Shown: positions 1 to 9,521 of the stretch, in pieces
Numbering within the stretch: position 1 is the first letter of the stretch
Layout of the letters: every line of letters starts with the position of its first letter
Assembly (NCBI GenBank): GCA_039915945.1
Contig: JBDSMH010000101.1
Span: 1-64,000, forward strand
DNA: 64,000 nt
Reading direction: 5' to 3'
From: DATLFA01 sp039915945
Lineage (GTDB): Bacteria; Actinomycetota; Acidimicrobiia; Acidimicrobiales; WLNW01
Made by a program: the position numbers and the translations under genes
The notes under the pieces: generated by a model
Seen by the model: the letters and a program-made list of their open reading frames with translations, nothing else
Databases searched by the model: none
What the model was told of the DNA's origin: nothing

Positions 1-728
1 CCCGCCATCAGGGTGAGGTCACCAAGCTCGAACACTGCTGGTATGCGATGAACGTCAGCGACGATCAGTACCACACGCTCATCGAGTTGTTCGGGTGCCG
101 GCCGCGTCAGCTCTACGGCATGACCGAGACCATCCCCGCGGTACTCACCGACGAAGCCACCGATCCCGCGCCCTCCTCGATGGGTTACGTGTCGCCGCAC
201 TGCGACGTCGACGTGCAGGACGACGACGGACGGTCGGTGGCGCCGGGGCAGCAGGGCGAGGTCGTGGTGCGCGGCGACCGCGGCATCACGCTCTTCGACG
301 GTTACCTCGACATGCCCGAGGTGACACGACAGTCGTTCCGCGACGGTTGGTTCCTCACCGGCGATCGCGTCCGCCGCGACCAAGAGGGTCGCCACTATTT
401 CGAGGGTCGCCACAGCGAATTGCTGAAGGTGGCGGGCGAGAACGTGTCGACTGTCGAAGTCGAGTTGGTGCTCTCGCAACATCCCAAGGTGCTCGAGGCG
501 GCCGTCGTCGGAGAACCAGATCCCGTCCGAGACGAGGTTCCCGTTGCGTTCGTCGTTGCGCGGGATCAGGCCGACCCGCCGACCGTCGACGAGTTGGCGC
601 AATGGTGTGTTGTGCGGCTGGGCAAGGCCAAACAGCCGCGCTCGATCACGCTGCTACCCGAACTACCGCGCACGAGCGTGGGCAAAATACGCAAGTTCCT
701 CTTGCGGGGACCTGAGGGTGGAGCTTGA
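1..728 (+). CDS. AMP-dependent acyl-CoA ligase, C-terminal part (5' end outside window)
   Basis: The reading frame is open from the first bases, so the gene begins upstream of the window. The visible part is the C-terminal third of an ANL-superfamily ligase, which activates a carboxylic acid with ATP and joins it to CoA. Seen: the YGMTET motif, the TGD of the hinge region, a GRHSELLKVAGENVS segment matching the family's A8 motif, and a C-terminal TSVGKIRK containing the catalytic lysine. It resembles the carnitine/crotonobetaine-CoA ligase type more than FadD, but the substrate cannot be read. Its stop overlaps a possible TTG of the following Rieske gene, so the two are probably co-transcribed. 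Confidence 0.85.
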   Translation, partial: RHQGEVTKLEHCWYAMNVSDDQYHTLIELFGCRPRQLYGMTETIPAVLTDEATDPAPSSMGYVSPHCDVDVQDDDGRSVAPGQQGEVVVRGDRGITLFDGYLDMPEVTRQSFRDGWFLTGDRVRRDQEGRHYFEGRHSELLKVAGENVSTVEVELVLSQHPKVLEAAVVGEPDPVRDEVPVAFVVARDQADPPTVDELAQWCVVRLGKAKQPRSITLLPELPRTSVGKIRKFLLRGPEGGA

Positions 729-733
729 AGTCG

Positions 734-1903
734 ATGACCGTACTGACCGATAACCTCTTGCAATCGTTCTCGGCTTCGATCGACGACGTCTCGTCGGCCA
801 CGACGATGCCACCGGTGATCTACACCAGCGACGAGTTCATGGCGTTCGAGAAGCGCGCGCTGTTCGACCGCGAATGGCTCTGCGTCGGTATTGCCAGCAG
901 TATCCCGCACGCGGGGGACTACTTCACGTGCACGGTGAACGACGAGCCGATCATCGTCGCACGGGGCAAGGACGGAGCGATCAGTGCGTTCTCCGCGATC
1001 TGCCAACACCGCGGCATGCAGGTCGTCGACGGCGCCGGCAACTGTGGTTCGTTCAAATGCCCGTACCACCATTGGATCTACGGACTCGATGGCCGGCTGC
1101 TGGGTGCGCCCGCCATGGAACGCACGGTCGGTTTCGACAAAAAGGACTTCCCGCTGCCCTCGTTGGCGCTGGAGTTGTGGCAGGGCTTCATCTTCGTCAA
1201 CTTCGACCGCACTGCCGCTCCCTTGGCACCGACGCTCGAGCGCTACCTGCCGTTCGTCGAGCACTACGACCTCGCCAACTGTGTCTGTCCCGGCACGTTC
1301 ACGCTGCGTGATCTGCCGTGGAACTGGAAGGTGATGCTCGAGAACTTCAACGACGGCTACCACGCAAACCGTCTGCACGAAGTGATCCAAGATTTCTGCC
1401 CGTCGGACCTCGCCGCGTTCCCCGTGCCGTGGGACGACTCGTCGAACGTGATCTTTCGCACGAACGGCTACGTGCACATCGACGGCGGCTTCAACGCGAC
1501 GCGCAAGGCGCTGTTCCCGATCTTCCCCGACTTGACCGAAGAAGAGCGGTGGCGGTCGACATTCGCATTGATCCCGCCCTCATTGTGCTTCGGCACGGCG
1601 CCCGACCAAGCGTTCTTCTTCATCGTGCGACCCACCAGCGCCAGCACCATCGACGTCGACATCGGCTACCTATTGCATCCGAGTGCGCTCGACCACGAGA
1701 TGTTCGATCATCTCTTCAAGATGAGCGACGACGGTGTGCAGGTCTTCGTCCGTCAAGACCAAGACGCGACGACAAAGGTGCAGCGCGGGATGCAGTCTCG
1801 GTTCGCGGCGCGCGGGCGCTACTCGTGGCAAGAAGAGAGCCACGTGCAGTTCAACGGATGGCTCGTGCAGCGCTACCGCAAACACTGGCCCGACGCGGGC
1901 TGA
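734..1903 (+). CDS. Rieske-type aromatic ring-hydroxylating oxygenase, alpha subunit
   Basis: A Rieske non-heme iron oxygenase, expected to hydroxylate or demethylate an organic substrate using electrons from a separate reductase. The [2Fe-2S] site is CQH followed 17 residues later by CPYH, near residues 90-112. The mononuclear-iron region follows as NFNDGYHANRLHE. The ATG at 734 is chosen because GGTGGAG lies 10 nt upstream; a TTG at 725 overlapping the previous stop is the alternative. No ferredoxin or reductase gene is adjacent. Neighbouring acyl-CoA ligases suggest a catabolic operon. The substrate is unknown. Confidence 0.85.
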   Translation: MTVLTDNLLQSFSASIDDVSSATTMPPVIYTSDEFMAFEKRALFDREWLCVGIASSIPHAGDYFTCTVNDEPIIVARGKDGAISAFSAICQHRGMQVVDGAGNCGSFKCPYHHWIYGLDGRLLGAPAMERTVGFDKKDFPLPSLALELWQGFIFVNFDRTAAPLAPTLERYLPFVEHYDLANCVCPGTFTLRDLPWNWKVMLENFNDGYHANRLHEVIQDFCPSDLAAFPVPWDDSSNVIFRTNGYVHIDGGFNATRKALFPIFPDLTEEERWRSTFALIPPSLCFGTAPDQAFFFIVRPTSASTIDVDIGYLLHPSALDHEMFDHLFKMSDDGVQVFVRQDQDATTKVQRGMQSRFAARGRYSWQEESHVQFNGWLVQRYRKHWPDAG

Positions 1904-1907
1904 GCAG

Positions 1908-2573
1908 GTGTCGATCCCGCCGGTCTCCGCGATCGCCGACGTCTTGGCGTTGGCCGGCCTCGACGGTTGGCTCACGCCCCCGCTGCAACCCGTCGTCGCT
2001 CCGCCGCGCCCGTTGACGGGCCTGGCCGTGACGATCGAACTGCGGGCGGAGTCATCCGGCACCGGGCTGGCGCCACTGCACCAACTGGTGTCGAGCGATC
2101 TCCGTGATCGTGTGGTGGTCATCGCCGGCGCGCGCGATATCGGAGGTGCGGTGTGGGGCGAGATCATGTCGCGCGCCGCGAGTCAACAAGGCGCGACAGC
2201 GGTGTTGCTCGACGGCATTGCCCGTGACGCCGCCGCAATGGCCGGCGAGGGATTGCCCGTCTACGCCGCCGAGTTGGCCGTCGTCGGTCCTGCGGGTCGG
2301 GCATCGATTCACCGCGTCGGCGCCGCCGTGGAAGTGGGTGGCGTGCGCGTGGCGCCCGATGACACGGTGGTCGTCGACTCGTCGGGCGCGGTGCGCTTGG
2401 CCGCAGCCACTCGCGACGGCGTACTCGATGCGGCGCGTGCCTACGCGGCGGCCGAAGAACAGGTGCTTGCCGCGCTCGCCGCCGGCGAACCGCTCGTCGA
2501 GGCCTACCGATTCAAGAAGGCCGTGGTGAGTGACCTCATCGCGACGATCGGCCGGTGGGGGCGGGGCGCTTGA
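1908..2573 (+). CDS. RraA-like / 4-hydroxy-4-methyl-2-oxoglutarate aldolase family protein
   Basis: About 221 residues from a GTG start 4 nt after the Rieske gene. The family signature is clear: GGAVWGE, then A-x3-G, then DGIARD, matching the metal- and substrate-binding loop of RraA/HMG-aldolase proteins. Members either cleave 4-hydroxy-4-methyl-2-oxoglutarate-type acids to pyruvate or, in E. coli RraA, inhibit RNase E. The position behind an oxygenase and between two acyl-CoA ligases favours an aldolase or decarboxylase role in aromatic-acid breakdown; this is inference. The start is uncertain because the frame is open further upstream inside the Rieske gene. Confidence 0.75.
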   Translation: MSIPPVSAIADVLALAGLDGWLTPPLQPVVAPPRPLTGLAVTIELRAESSGTGLAPLHQLVSSDLRDRVVVIAGARDIGGAVWGEIMSRAASQQGATAVLLDGIARDAAAMAGEGLPVYAAELAVVGPAGRASIHRVGAAVEVGGVRVAPDDTVVVDSSGAVRLAAATRDGVLDAARAYAAAEEQVLAALAAGEPLVEAYRFKKAVVSDLIATIGRWGRGA

Positions 2574-2613
2574 TGACGCAACTACACTCCGCGCATCGAG
2601 GCAGGGGGATCAG

Positions 2614-4284
2614 ATGCCCGGTAGTGCGCATTCGTACGTAGCGGGGACCGCGGGCGCACCTCTGCTCGGCGACACGGTTGGCGCCGCGCTGGCAGCCACC
2701 GTCGCCCGCTTTCCTGACGGGGAAGCGCTGGTGTCGGTCCACCAAGGGCTGCGCTACACGTATCGCGAGTTCGCCGGCGAGGTCGAGCGGGTGGCCTTGG
2801 GTCTGCTCGCGCTCGGCATCGAGAAAGGCGATCGTGTCGGCATCTGGGCGCCCAATTGCGCCGAGTGGACGATCCTGCAGTTCGCGACGGCGCGCGTCGG
2901 GGCGATCCTGGTCAACATCAACCCCGCGTATCGGCCCGGCGAATTCGAGTTCGCGATGGCGCATTCCGGCGTGCGCATGTTGGTGACCGCGGCGCAGTAC
3001 AAGACCTCCGACTATCTCGACATGCTCTCGTCGGTGCGCGCCGCGCTTCCCGGGCTCGAGCGCGTGGTGACGATCGACGGTGATCGTGCCTCGGCCACTG
3101 ATCTGGTGTGGTCCGAGTTGGTCGCGGCGGGGACGGGGGCGACGCCCGAAGAACTCTCCGTGAGAGAACGCGAACTCGACGCGGACGACCCGATCAACAT
3201 CCAGTACACGAGCGGCACGACCGGGCGGCCGAAGGGAGCCACGCTCACGCATCACAACATCGTCAACAACGCGTACGCGATGGCGGCGATCCTGGGTTAC
3301 ACCGATGCCGACCGCGTGTGCATCCCTCTGCCGCTGTACCACTGCTTCGGCATGGGTGTCGGCAACCTCGGATGCGTCACGACCGGTGCGACGATGGTGT
3401 ATCCGGCAGCGACCTTCGAGCCGGTTTCGACGATGCAAGCCGTGCAGGACGAGCGCTGTACGAGCCTCTACGGCGTGCCCACCATGTGGATCGCGCAACT
3501 CGAGCATCCCCGATTCGCCGAGTTCGATCTCACGTCGTTGCGCACGGGGCTGATGGGTGGCTCGCCGTGCCCGATCGAGGTGATGAAGCGGGCGGTCAGT
3601 GACATGCACGCGAGCGAGGTGTGCATCGTCTACGGGATGACCGAAACCGCGCCGATCTCGTTCATCACGCGACCCGACGACGATCTCGAGCGCCGGGTGT
3701 CGACGGTCGGCCGTGCGATGCCGAACGTCGAAGCGAAGGTCATCGACCCGAATACCGGCCAGGCGGTGCCCCGCGGCACCGCCGGCGAGGTGTGCACGCG
3801 TGGCTACGTGGTCATGCGGGGCTACTGGGACGATCCCGCGGCCACGGCCGATGCCGTCGATAGCGGTGGCTGGATGCACACCGGTGATCTCGGCGTGCTC
3901 GACGACGAGGGGTACCTCAACATCGTCGGTCGCATGAGGGACATGGTGATTCGTGGCGGCGAAAACATCTACCCGCGAGAGATCGAGGAAGTGTTGTTCC
4001 AACACCCCGCCGTGGGTAGCGCGCAGGTGATCGGTGTGCCCGATGCGCTCACCGGAGAAGAGTTGATGGCGTGGGTCGTCGTGCGCGACGGCGTCACGGT
4101 CGATGAGGATGAGTTGCGGGTCTTCTGCAAGGCAAGGCTCTCGCACTTCAAGGTGCCCCGCTACTGGCAATTCGTCACCGAGTTCCCGATGACCGTCACC
4201 GGTAAGATTCAGAAGTTCAAGATGCGCGAGATCGCGATCGAGTCGCTCGGGTTGCAAGAGGCGGCCGCGATCAAGACAGCATGA
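2614..4284 (+). CDS. Fatty-acyl-CoA synthetase (FadD-type AMP-binding ligase)
   Basis: A complete 556-residue ANL ligase, the normal length for medium/long-chain acyl-CoA synthetases. Motifs in order: YTSGTTGRPKG (P-loop, about residue 197), YGMTETAP (about 338), TGDLGVLDDEGY, GRMRDMVIRGGENIYP (about 440) and TGKIQKFK with the catalytic lysine near residue 530. The ATG at 2614 is preceded by AGGGGGA with good spacing, so the upstream open frame is not used. It probably feeds fatty or aromatic acids into beta-oxidation. A second ligase is partly visible at the window's left edge. Confidence 0.93.
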   Translation: MPGSAHSYVAGTAGAPLLGDTVGAALAATVARFPDGEALVSVHQGLRYTYREFAGEVERVALGLLALGIEKGDRVGIWAPNCAEWTILQFATARVGAILVNINPAYRPGEFEFAMAHSGVRMLVTAAQYKTSDYLDMLSSVRAALPGLERVVTIDGDRASATDLVWSELVAAGTGATPEELSVRERELDADDPINIQYTSGTTGRPKGATLTHHNIVNNAYAMAAILGYTDADRVCIPLPLYHCFGMGVGNLGCVTTGATMVYPAATFEPVSTMQAVQDERCTSLYGVPTMWIAQLEHPRFAEFDLTSLRTGLMGGSPCPIEVMKRAVSDMHASEVCIVYGMTETAPISFITRPDDDLERRVSTVGRAMPNVEAKVIDPNTGQAVPRGTAGEVCTRGYVVMRGYWDDPAATADAVDSGGWMHTGDLGVLDDEGYLNIVGRMRDMVIRGGENIYPREIEEVLFQHPAVGSAQVIGVPDALTGEELMAWVVVRDGVTVDEDELRVFCKARLSHFKVPRYWQFVTEFPMTVTGKIQKFKMREIAIESLGLQEAAAIKTA

Positions 4285-4287
4285 GGC

Positions 4288-5157
4288 ATGACGATCGATC
4301 TGGCGGCCGCATCGTCGTTCATGGCGACACACGGACGATTGCTCGACCGCCGTCGCTATCAGGCACTGCTCGGTACCGGCGGCGCAACGGAGGTGTTCGC
4401 CGCGCTCGATGCTTACCGCAATCCCGATGGCGGCTATGGCTGGGGGATCGAGCCCGACCTTCGCGCGGCGGAGAGTCAGCCCGCCGGCGCGATGCACGCC
4501 CTCGAGGTGTTGGCGGAGCACACGGTGGTCACGCCGCGCTCGGTCGAGTTGTGCGACTGGCTCGACCGCCAGACGCTCACCGACGATGGGCTTCCGTTCG
4601 CACTGCCGATTCGCGATCCGTCGGGATGCGCCCCGTTCTGGACGGACGCCGACCATACGGTTTCGTCGCTGCAGTTAACCGCGCAAGTGGCGGCCAACGC
4701 GCTTCTCGTCGCGCCCCACGATCCTGCCATTGCCGGCCATCGCTGGCTTGCACGGGCCACCGACTACTGCGTGCGCGCCATCCGCGCGGTCGACAGTGAG
4801 CTGGCCGCGCACGAGCTGCTGTTCGCACTGAAGTTTCTCGATGCGGCAACCGAGCGCGTGCCCGAGGTGCAGGAGTTGCTCGAGCGCCTCGGCCGTTTCA
4901 TTCCGCCCGACGGCTGCGTGCCCGTCGCCGGAGGTGGGGAAGACGAAATGTTGCGACCACTCGATTTCGCGCCTCACGCCGGCCGCCCCGTACGAGCCCT
5001 GTTCGCCCGTGCCGTGATCGACGCCGACCTCGAGCGCCTGGCTGCACTGCAACAGCCCGACGGAGGGTGGGTCGTCGACTACGCGTCGTTCTCGCCGATC
5101 GCGGCGCTCGAGTGGCGGGGCTACGTCACCGTCCGCGCGGTGGAGATCCTCCGCTAG
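4288..5157 (+). CDS. Alpha/alpha-toroid (prenyltransferase/squalene cyclase-like) protein of unknown function
   Basis: 289 residues, starting 3 nt after the ligase stop. Short repeats such as NPDGGYGWGIEPD near the start and QQPDGGWVVDY near the end are typical QW-like repeats of terpenoid cyclase/prenyltransferase toroids. The protein is too short for a squalene cyclase and shows no DxDD acid motif, so cyclase activity should not be assumed. There are no membrane segments or signal peptide. Tight coupling to the ligase suggests one operon. Function unknown. Confidence 0.65.
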   Translation: MTIDLAAASSFMATHGRLLDRRRYQALLGTGGATEVFAALDAYRNPDGGYGWGIEPDLRAAESQPAGAMHALEVLAEHTVVTPRSVELCDWLDRQTLTDDGLPFALPIRDPSGCAPFWTDADHTVSSLQLTAQVAANALLVAPHDPAIAGHRWLARATDYCVRAIRAVDSELAAHELLFALKFLDAATERVPEVQELLERLGRFIPPDGCVPVAGGGEDEMLRPLDFAPHAGRPVRALFARAVIDADLERLAALQQPDGGWVVDYASFSPIAALEWRGYVTVRAVEILR

Positions 5158-5540
5158 CTGATGTCAGCCTTACCGATCTGTTGCAAGAATCCGAGCGCGT
5201 CGTAGTAGTCGACACGGTGCGCGACGAGCCCTTTGTGTATCCGCATTCGCATGACGCCGCGGACCGCGATCTCGTGACCTTCGTACGTCGCGCGCATGGT
5301 GTAGGCGGCAGCGACCTTGTCACCGTCGGCGAACACGTCTTCGATCTCGTAGTGCAGGCCGGCGAAGCTGGCCAAGAAATCCGGCAGCCGGCGCCGGTAC
5401 TCGGCCTTGCCGTTGCAACTCGAAGACAACGCGGCGGTGTGTTCGTTGACGAAGTCTTCGGTGACGTGCGCGGCCACCGCCTCGGGGTCACCGGTGGCGA
5501 AGGAGTCGAGATACGCGCGAGCGACGACGGTGGGGTCCAC
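5154..5540 (-). CDS. SnoaL-like / NTF2-fold protein
   Basis: About 128 residues from a GTG at 5540, preceded by AGGA. A GTG at 5564 would add eight residues that do not resemble the family. The pattern PTVVARAYLDSFATGD...AYTMRATYEG...GVMRMRIHKGLVAHRVDYYDALGFLQQIG is typical of the nuclear-transport-factor-2 fold used by SnoaL-like isomerases, dehydratases and ester cyclases. No function can be assigned. Its 3' end overlaps the convergent toroid gene by 4 nt. A GntR-type palindrome lies 31 nt upstream, between it and the BMP transporter. Confidence 0.7.
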   Translation of the reverse strand: MDPTVVARAYLDSFATGDPEAVAAHVTEDFVNEHTAALSSSCNGKAEYRRRLPDFLASFAGLHYEIEDVFADGDKVAAAYTMRATYEGHEIAVRGVMRMRIHKGLVAHRVDYYDALGFLQQIGKADIS

Positions 5541-5570
5541 TGCGCAAATCCTGGCACAGCGCACCGTGCT

Positions 5571-5583
5571 ATGGTCAGACCAT
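5571..5583. promoter_or_regulatory. GntR/FCD-type operator between SnoaL-like gene and BMP transporter
   Basis: ATGGTCAGACCAT is a perfect inverted repeat (6+1+6) matching the TGGTnnnACCA core known for FadR/PdhR-type GntR repressors. The following CATCAGACCG is shared with a second site at 16154-16173. On the minus strand a TAGCAC hexamer abuts it, so binding could block the SnoaL-like gene, the BMP transporter operon, or both. No GntR gene is in the window. Confidence 0.55.
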
Positions 5584-5725
5584 CAGACCGTTGGTGCACT
5601 CAGGTCCGGTGACAAAGCGCGGATCTCGCTGGCGGCGCGAGGCAAAGTGTGGTTGGTTGCGGGTGTGCGGAGCGTCCGGTGACAACGATCAGTGGTCGAG
5701 GGCGTCGTTACTTGGAGGGCATGCG

Positions 5726-6835
5726 GTGAAGAAACGTATGAAACTCGGCCTGATCGCGGTGGCGGGTGTGGTGTCGCTCCTCGCCGTTTCGTGCGGCGAC
5801 GACGGCGGCGACGCCAAGCCTGGGACCGACACGACGCCGACGACCTGTACGCAGAAGGCGACGGCCGATCAGTTGAAGGCGATCGACTCGAGCGGCGACG
5901 GCAAGCTGACCATCGGGGTCATCACACCGGGACCGCGTAATGACGGGGCCTACTACCAGTCACTCGTCGAATGCGTCGACCGGTTGGCGAAAGCGGCCGG
6001 CGGAACTGCGCCGATCGTCGTCGACCTGGTGAAGGAAGCCGACGCGGCGACGCAAATGGAGAACCTGGCCAAGCAGAGCCCCGACATCATCATGGTAGGC
6101 GCCAGCGAAATCGCGAAGCCGCTGGCCGACCTGTCGAAGAAGTACGACAAGATCTACTGGTACTGCAACTGCGGCGCAGGGCAGCAACCGGTGCCGACGT
6201 ACTCGCAGTCGGTCGACGACGGGTCCGAGATCAGCTTCACCGCGGGGTACGCGTCGGGTCTGCTCATGAAGAGTGCGAAGAAGACGAAGGCCGCGTTCGT
6301 CGGCAACAACAAAGATGCGCTCAATTTCGAACTCGAGTCGTTCCTTGCGTTCGAGTTGGGCGTGAAGGCGGTCGACCCGTCGTACACCGTCGCGTACAAC
6401 GGCGCCGGTGACTTCAACGACCTGCAGAAGGCGACGGCGGCATACAACGCGGTCAAGGCCGATGCCGGCGTGGTCTATCCGTACCTGGGCGGTTCGCACG
6501 AGGCGGTCGTCAAGCTCGCCAACGCCGACAAGATTCCCGTCATGTCGGCGGGCAAGAGCGACGCCTGCACGCGCAAGGACATCAGCTATCAGATCGCAGT
6601 GCGCTTCGACGCCGGCGACTACCTCGACCCCATTTTCAAGGAGATCCTGGCGGGTACCTTCAAAGAGGGCGCCATCCGCGAGTTCCATGTGGGTAAAGAC
6701 CCACAGCCGGGCGCGCAGATCTGCAAACCGACGGCCGACCAGACCAAGGCGATGACGCAAGTTTTCACCGATGTCGCCGCGGGCAAGTACGCCAACGACT
6801 TCCTGACCATCAAGAAGACGGCGTACAAGTTCTGA
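5726..6835 (+). CDS. BMP-family ABC transporter substrate-binding lipoprotein
   Basis: 369 residues from a GTG at 5726, with GGAGGG 6 nt upstream. The N-terminus has a positive patch, a hydrophobic core and the lipobox LAVSC, so the protein should be a lipid-anchored extracytoplasmic binding protein. The body follows the BMP/PnrA fold: TIGVITPGPRNDGAYYQS, then GASEIAKPLADL, then FVGNN, then AGVVYPYLGGSHEAV. Members bind purine nucleosides or related compounds. ATPase and two permease genes follow, making a complete importer. An untranslated leader of up to about 140 nt separates it from the GntR-type operator. Confidence 0.9.
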   Translation: MKKRMKLGLIAVAGVVSLLAVSCGDDGGDAKPGTDTTPTTCTQKATADQLKAIDSSGDGKLTIGVITPGPRNDGAYYQSLVECVDRLAKAAGGTAPIVVDLVKEADAATQMENLAKQSPDIIMVGASEIAKPLADLSKKYDKIYWYCNCGAGQQPVPTYSQSVDDGSEISFTAGYASGLLMKSAKKTKAAFVGNNKDALNFELESFLAFELGVKAVDPSYTVAYNGAGDFNDLQKATAAYNAVKADAGVVYPYLGGSHEAVVKLANADKIPVMSAGKSDACTRKDISYQIAVRFDAGDYLDPIFKEILAGTFKEGAIREFHVGKDPQPGAQICKPTADQTKAMTQVFTDVAAGKYANDFLTIKKTAYKF

Positions 6836-6869
6836 GCGCGCGAACGTCCCGCGATCGGGTGGACGGTCG

Positions 6870-8423
6870 ATGAGCCCGTCCACCCGATCCGTTTCGGTCC
6901 ACAACCTCACCAAGCGCTTCGGCGCGGTCGTCGCGTGCGACGAGGTGTCGATCGAGTTGCACCCCGGCGAGGTGCACGGTGTGTTGGGCGAGAACGGCGC
7001 CGGCAAGTCGACGCTCATGAAGATGCTCATCGGGCTCGTGCTGCCCGACTCGGGGGAGATTCGCATCGGCGGCGACGTCGTGTTCATCGATGACCCTGCG
7101 GTGGCGGCTCGTCTCGGCGTGGGGATGGTCCATCAACATTTCAGCCTGGTCGACGAGCTCCGCGTGTGGGAGAACGTGATGCTGGGTGACCGGGCGCGCC
7201 TCGATGCGCGCCGCGGGCGAGCGATCGTGCGCGAGATATCGGCCCGCTACGGCCTCGACGTCGATCCCGACGCGCGGACCGGTGATCTTCCCGTCGGGCT
7301 TCGCCAACGGGTCGAGATCATCAAGTGTTTGCGGCGCGACCCGGGCATCATCATCTTCGACGAGCCGACGTCGGTGTTGACGCCGGCGGAGTCGCGCGAG
7401 CTCTTCGCTGTACTCCGGCGCGTGGTGCAAGACGAGGGGCGCACCGTAGCGCTTGTGAGCCACAAGCTCGACGAGATCATGCACGCCACCGACCGGGTCA
7501 CGATCATGCGTCAAGGTCGCGTCGTCGCGTCGATGCCGACGAGCGAGGCGTCGCCCGCGAAGCTGGCGCGCGCCATGGTGGGTCGCGAGGTGTCGCTGCG
7601 CTCCGAAGCAGCTGCACTCGGGCTAGTCGCCGAGGCTGCGGCGGCCGGTCCCCGCGAACTCCCGGCCGTCGTCGACCGCACACCGATGTTGCGGCTCGAG
7701 CGGGTCTCGCGCCGCAGTCGCGACGGGCACACCGTGCTCGACGGCCTGTCGATCGACGTGCACGCGGGCGAGATCGTCGGCATCGCGGGTGTCGAGGGCA
7801 ACGGCCAGACCGCGCTCGGTGACGTGCTGTCGAGCCTCACGCGGATCGACGACGGTTGCGTCTTCGTCGACGGCCGCGAGGTGCGAACTGGTCGCGCCGG
7901 CGCGATGTCGGCTGCCGGCGTCGGCGTGATCCCGGAAGATCGCCACGACTCGGGCTGCGTGCTCGGCATGTCGGTTGCCGAGAACCTGGTGCTCGATGAC
8001 CCGCACTCGATTGCGGCGCGCGGGTTCGTGTCGCGGCGCAGGCTCGACGAGCGGGCGCGTCAGTTGATGCGCGAGTTCGAAATTCAGGCCCCGTCGCCGT
8101 GGGTTCCTATGTGGTCGTTGTCGGGCGGCAACCAGCAGCGCGTCGTGCTCGCGCGGGAGCTTTCGCAGCGGCCCAAGGTGCTCGTTGCCGCGCAGCCGAC
8201 ACGCGGCCTTGACGTCGGTGCGATCGAGTACATGGGCCAGCGCCTGCGGGCCACCGCCGATGCGGGCGTCGCCGTGCTGCTCATCTCGGGCGAACTCGAG
8301 GAGATACTCGCCTTGTCCGATCGCATCGCGGTGATTTCGCGTGGACGCATCGTCGGCGAGATGGCGCGCCACGAGATCGATATCGAACGCCTGGGCCTGC
8401 TGATGGGGGGCGCCGCGGTATGA
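6870..8423 (+). CDS. ABC transporter double ATPase subunit of BMP-type importer
   Basis: 517 residues with two nucleotide-binding domains in tandem, as in nucleoside/sugar importers (NupO/YufO type). The N-terminal domain has GENGAGKST (Walker A), an LPVGLRQRVEI signature and IIFDEPTSVLTP (Walker B). The second domain has the usual degenerate Walker A, GVEGNGQTALG, with LSGGNQQRVVLAREL and QPTRGLDVGA. It powers import of whatever the preceding lipoprotein binds. The stop overlaps the next start (ATGA). Confidence 0.92.
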   Translation: MSPSTRSVSVHNLTKRFGAVVACDEVSIELHPGEVHGVLGENGAGKSTLMKMLIGLVLPDSGEIRIGGDVVFIDDPAVAARLGVGMVHQHFSLVDELRVWENVMLGDRARLDARRGRAIVREISARYGLDVDPDARTGDLPVGLRQRVEIIKCLRRDPGIIIFDEPTSVLTPAESRELFAVLRRVVQDEGRTVALVSHKLDEIMHATDRVTIMRQGRVVASMPTSEASPAKLARAMVGREVSLRSEAAALGLVAEAAAAGPRELPAVVDRTPMLRLERVSRRSRDGHTVLDGLSIDVHAGEIVGIAGVEGNGQTALGDVLSSLTRIDDGCVFVDGREVRTGRAGAMSAAGVGVIPEDRHDSGCVLGMSVAENLVLDDPHSIAARGFVSRRRLDERARQLMREFEIQAPSPWVPMWSLSGGNQQRVVLARELSQRPKVLVAAQPTRGLDVGAIEYMGQRLRATADAGVAVLLISGELEEILALSDRIAVISRGRIVGEMARHEIDIERLGLLMGGAAV

Positions 8424-9520
8424 CCACGATGCTCGTTGCCCGCTCGCCGGCACGCGAGCGACTGAACGAAGGCGTCGTCTACCTCGCGTGCGTTACCGGC
8501 GCGCTGGTCGTGTCGGCCATCGTGGTGTCGAGCACGGGCAGTTCCGCCCGAAAAGTCTTCACGGCACTCATTGACGGCAGCCTGCGCAACGATGGCGCGT
8601 GGGGCGCCACCCTCAACGTGTTCGCACCCCTCCTCCTCATCGCCACCGGCGCGATCATCACCAACCGCGCCGGGCTCATCAACATCGGCCAAGAAGGCCA
8701 GCTGGCACTCGGCGCGATCTTCGCCGCGTATTTCGGCACGCACGCAGGCAACGGCGGCGCGGGCGTGCTTTTGCTCGCCTTCGTGATGGCGGTGGTCGGC
8801 GGCGCCTTGTGGTCTGGCATCGCGGCTGCGCTGCGCTTCGGCCGCGGCGTACCGGAGGTGCTCTCGACACTGTTGCTCGTCTACCTCTCGGGCTATGTAC
8901 TGAGCTACGGCCTCAGCCGAACTTCGTTGTTGCTCGACACCGACCCCACTGCTCGCCAGCAACTCAACACTGGTACGCAGCTCACACGGGGCACGCGGTT
9001 GCCCAACATCGACCTCTTCGGCAACCGCTTCCACATCGGTGTGGTGGTGGCGCTGGCCGCCGCCGCGGGCGCGTGGATCTACCTCTCGCACACGGTGTGG
9101 GGCTTCCGTCTGCGCATGCTCGGCCTCAATCCCCGCACCGCGCAACGCGCCGGTGTGCCGGCCGCGCTAGCGGGAGTGTGTGCGCTCGTGGTCTCCGGTG
9201 GGTTCGCCGGTGCTGCGGGAGCCGTCATGCTCACCGGCACACCCGACTACCGCATCACGCCCGGCTTTTCGCGCGGCTTCGGATGGGACGGACTGCTCGT
9301 TGCTCTGCTGGCGCGTGACAAGCCGCTGGTGGCCATCCCGATGGCGTTTGTGTTCGCGATGCTACGCACGGGTTCGTTGTATCTCGCGGCGACGGGAGTG
9401 GCCTCGAACATCGTCGAAGTGGTGAAGGCGTTGTTGGTGCTCGCGCTGTTCATCCCGCCGGCCATCCAGTTCGTGCGCGAACGGCGCAGCGCGCTCGCCG
9501 CGACCCGAGCGAGGACCTGA
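8420..9520 (+). CDS. BMP-type ABC importer permease 1
   Basis: A 366-residue polytopic membrane protein of the branched-chain/nucleoside permease family (BPD_transp_2). Hydrophobic segments are spread through the protein, and the conserved NRAGLINIGQEGQLALGA motif lies near residue 85. The ATG overlaps the ATPase stop by 4 nt, so translation is coupled. It pairs with the next permease to form the membrane channel. Confidence 0.9.
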   Translation: MTTMLVARSPARERLNEGVVYLACVTGALVVSAIVVSSTGSSARKVFTALIDGSLRNDGAWGATLNVFAPLLLIATGAIITNRAGLINIGQEGQLALGAIFAAYFGTHAGNGGAGVLLLAFVMAVVGGALWSGIAAALRFGRGVPEVLSTLLLVYLSGYVLSYGLSRTSLLLDTDPTARQQLNTGTQLTRGTRLPNIDLFGNRFHIGVVVALAAAAGAWIYLSHTVWGFRLRMLGLNPRTAQRAGVPAALAGVCALVVSGGFAGAAGAVMLTGTPDYRITPGFSRGFGWDGLLVALLARDKPLVAIPMAFVFAMLRTGSLYLAATGVASNIVEVVKALLVLALFIPPAIQFVRERRSALAATRART

Positions 9521-9521
9521 C

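Noticed and set aside
2530..2613. N-terminal extension of the FadD-type ligase
   Set aside because: The ATG at 2614 has a good ribosome-binding site and gives the normal family start; the extension overlaps the RraA-like gene.
2536..4656. A 706-codon open frame on the minus strand
   Set aside because: It lies antisense to a clear acyl-CoA synthetase. It is Arg/His-rich without domains, as expected for an open shadow frame in GC-rich DNA.
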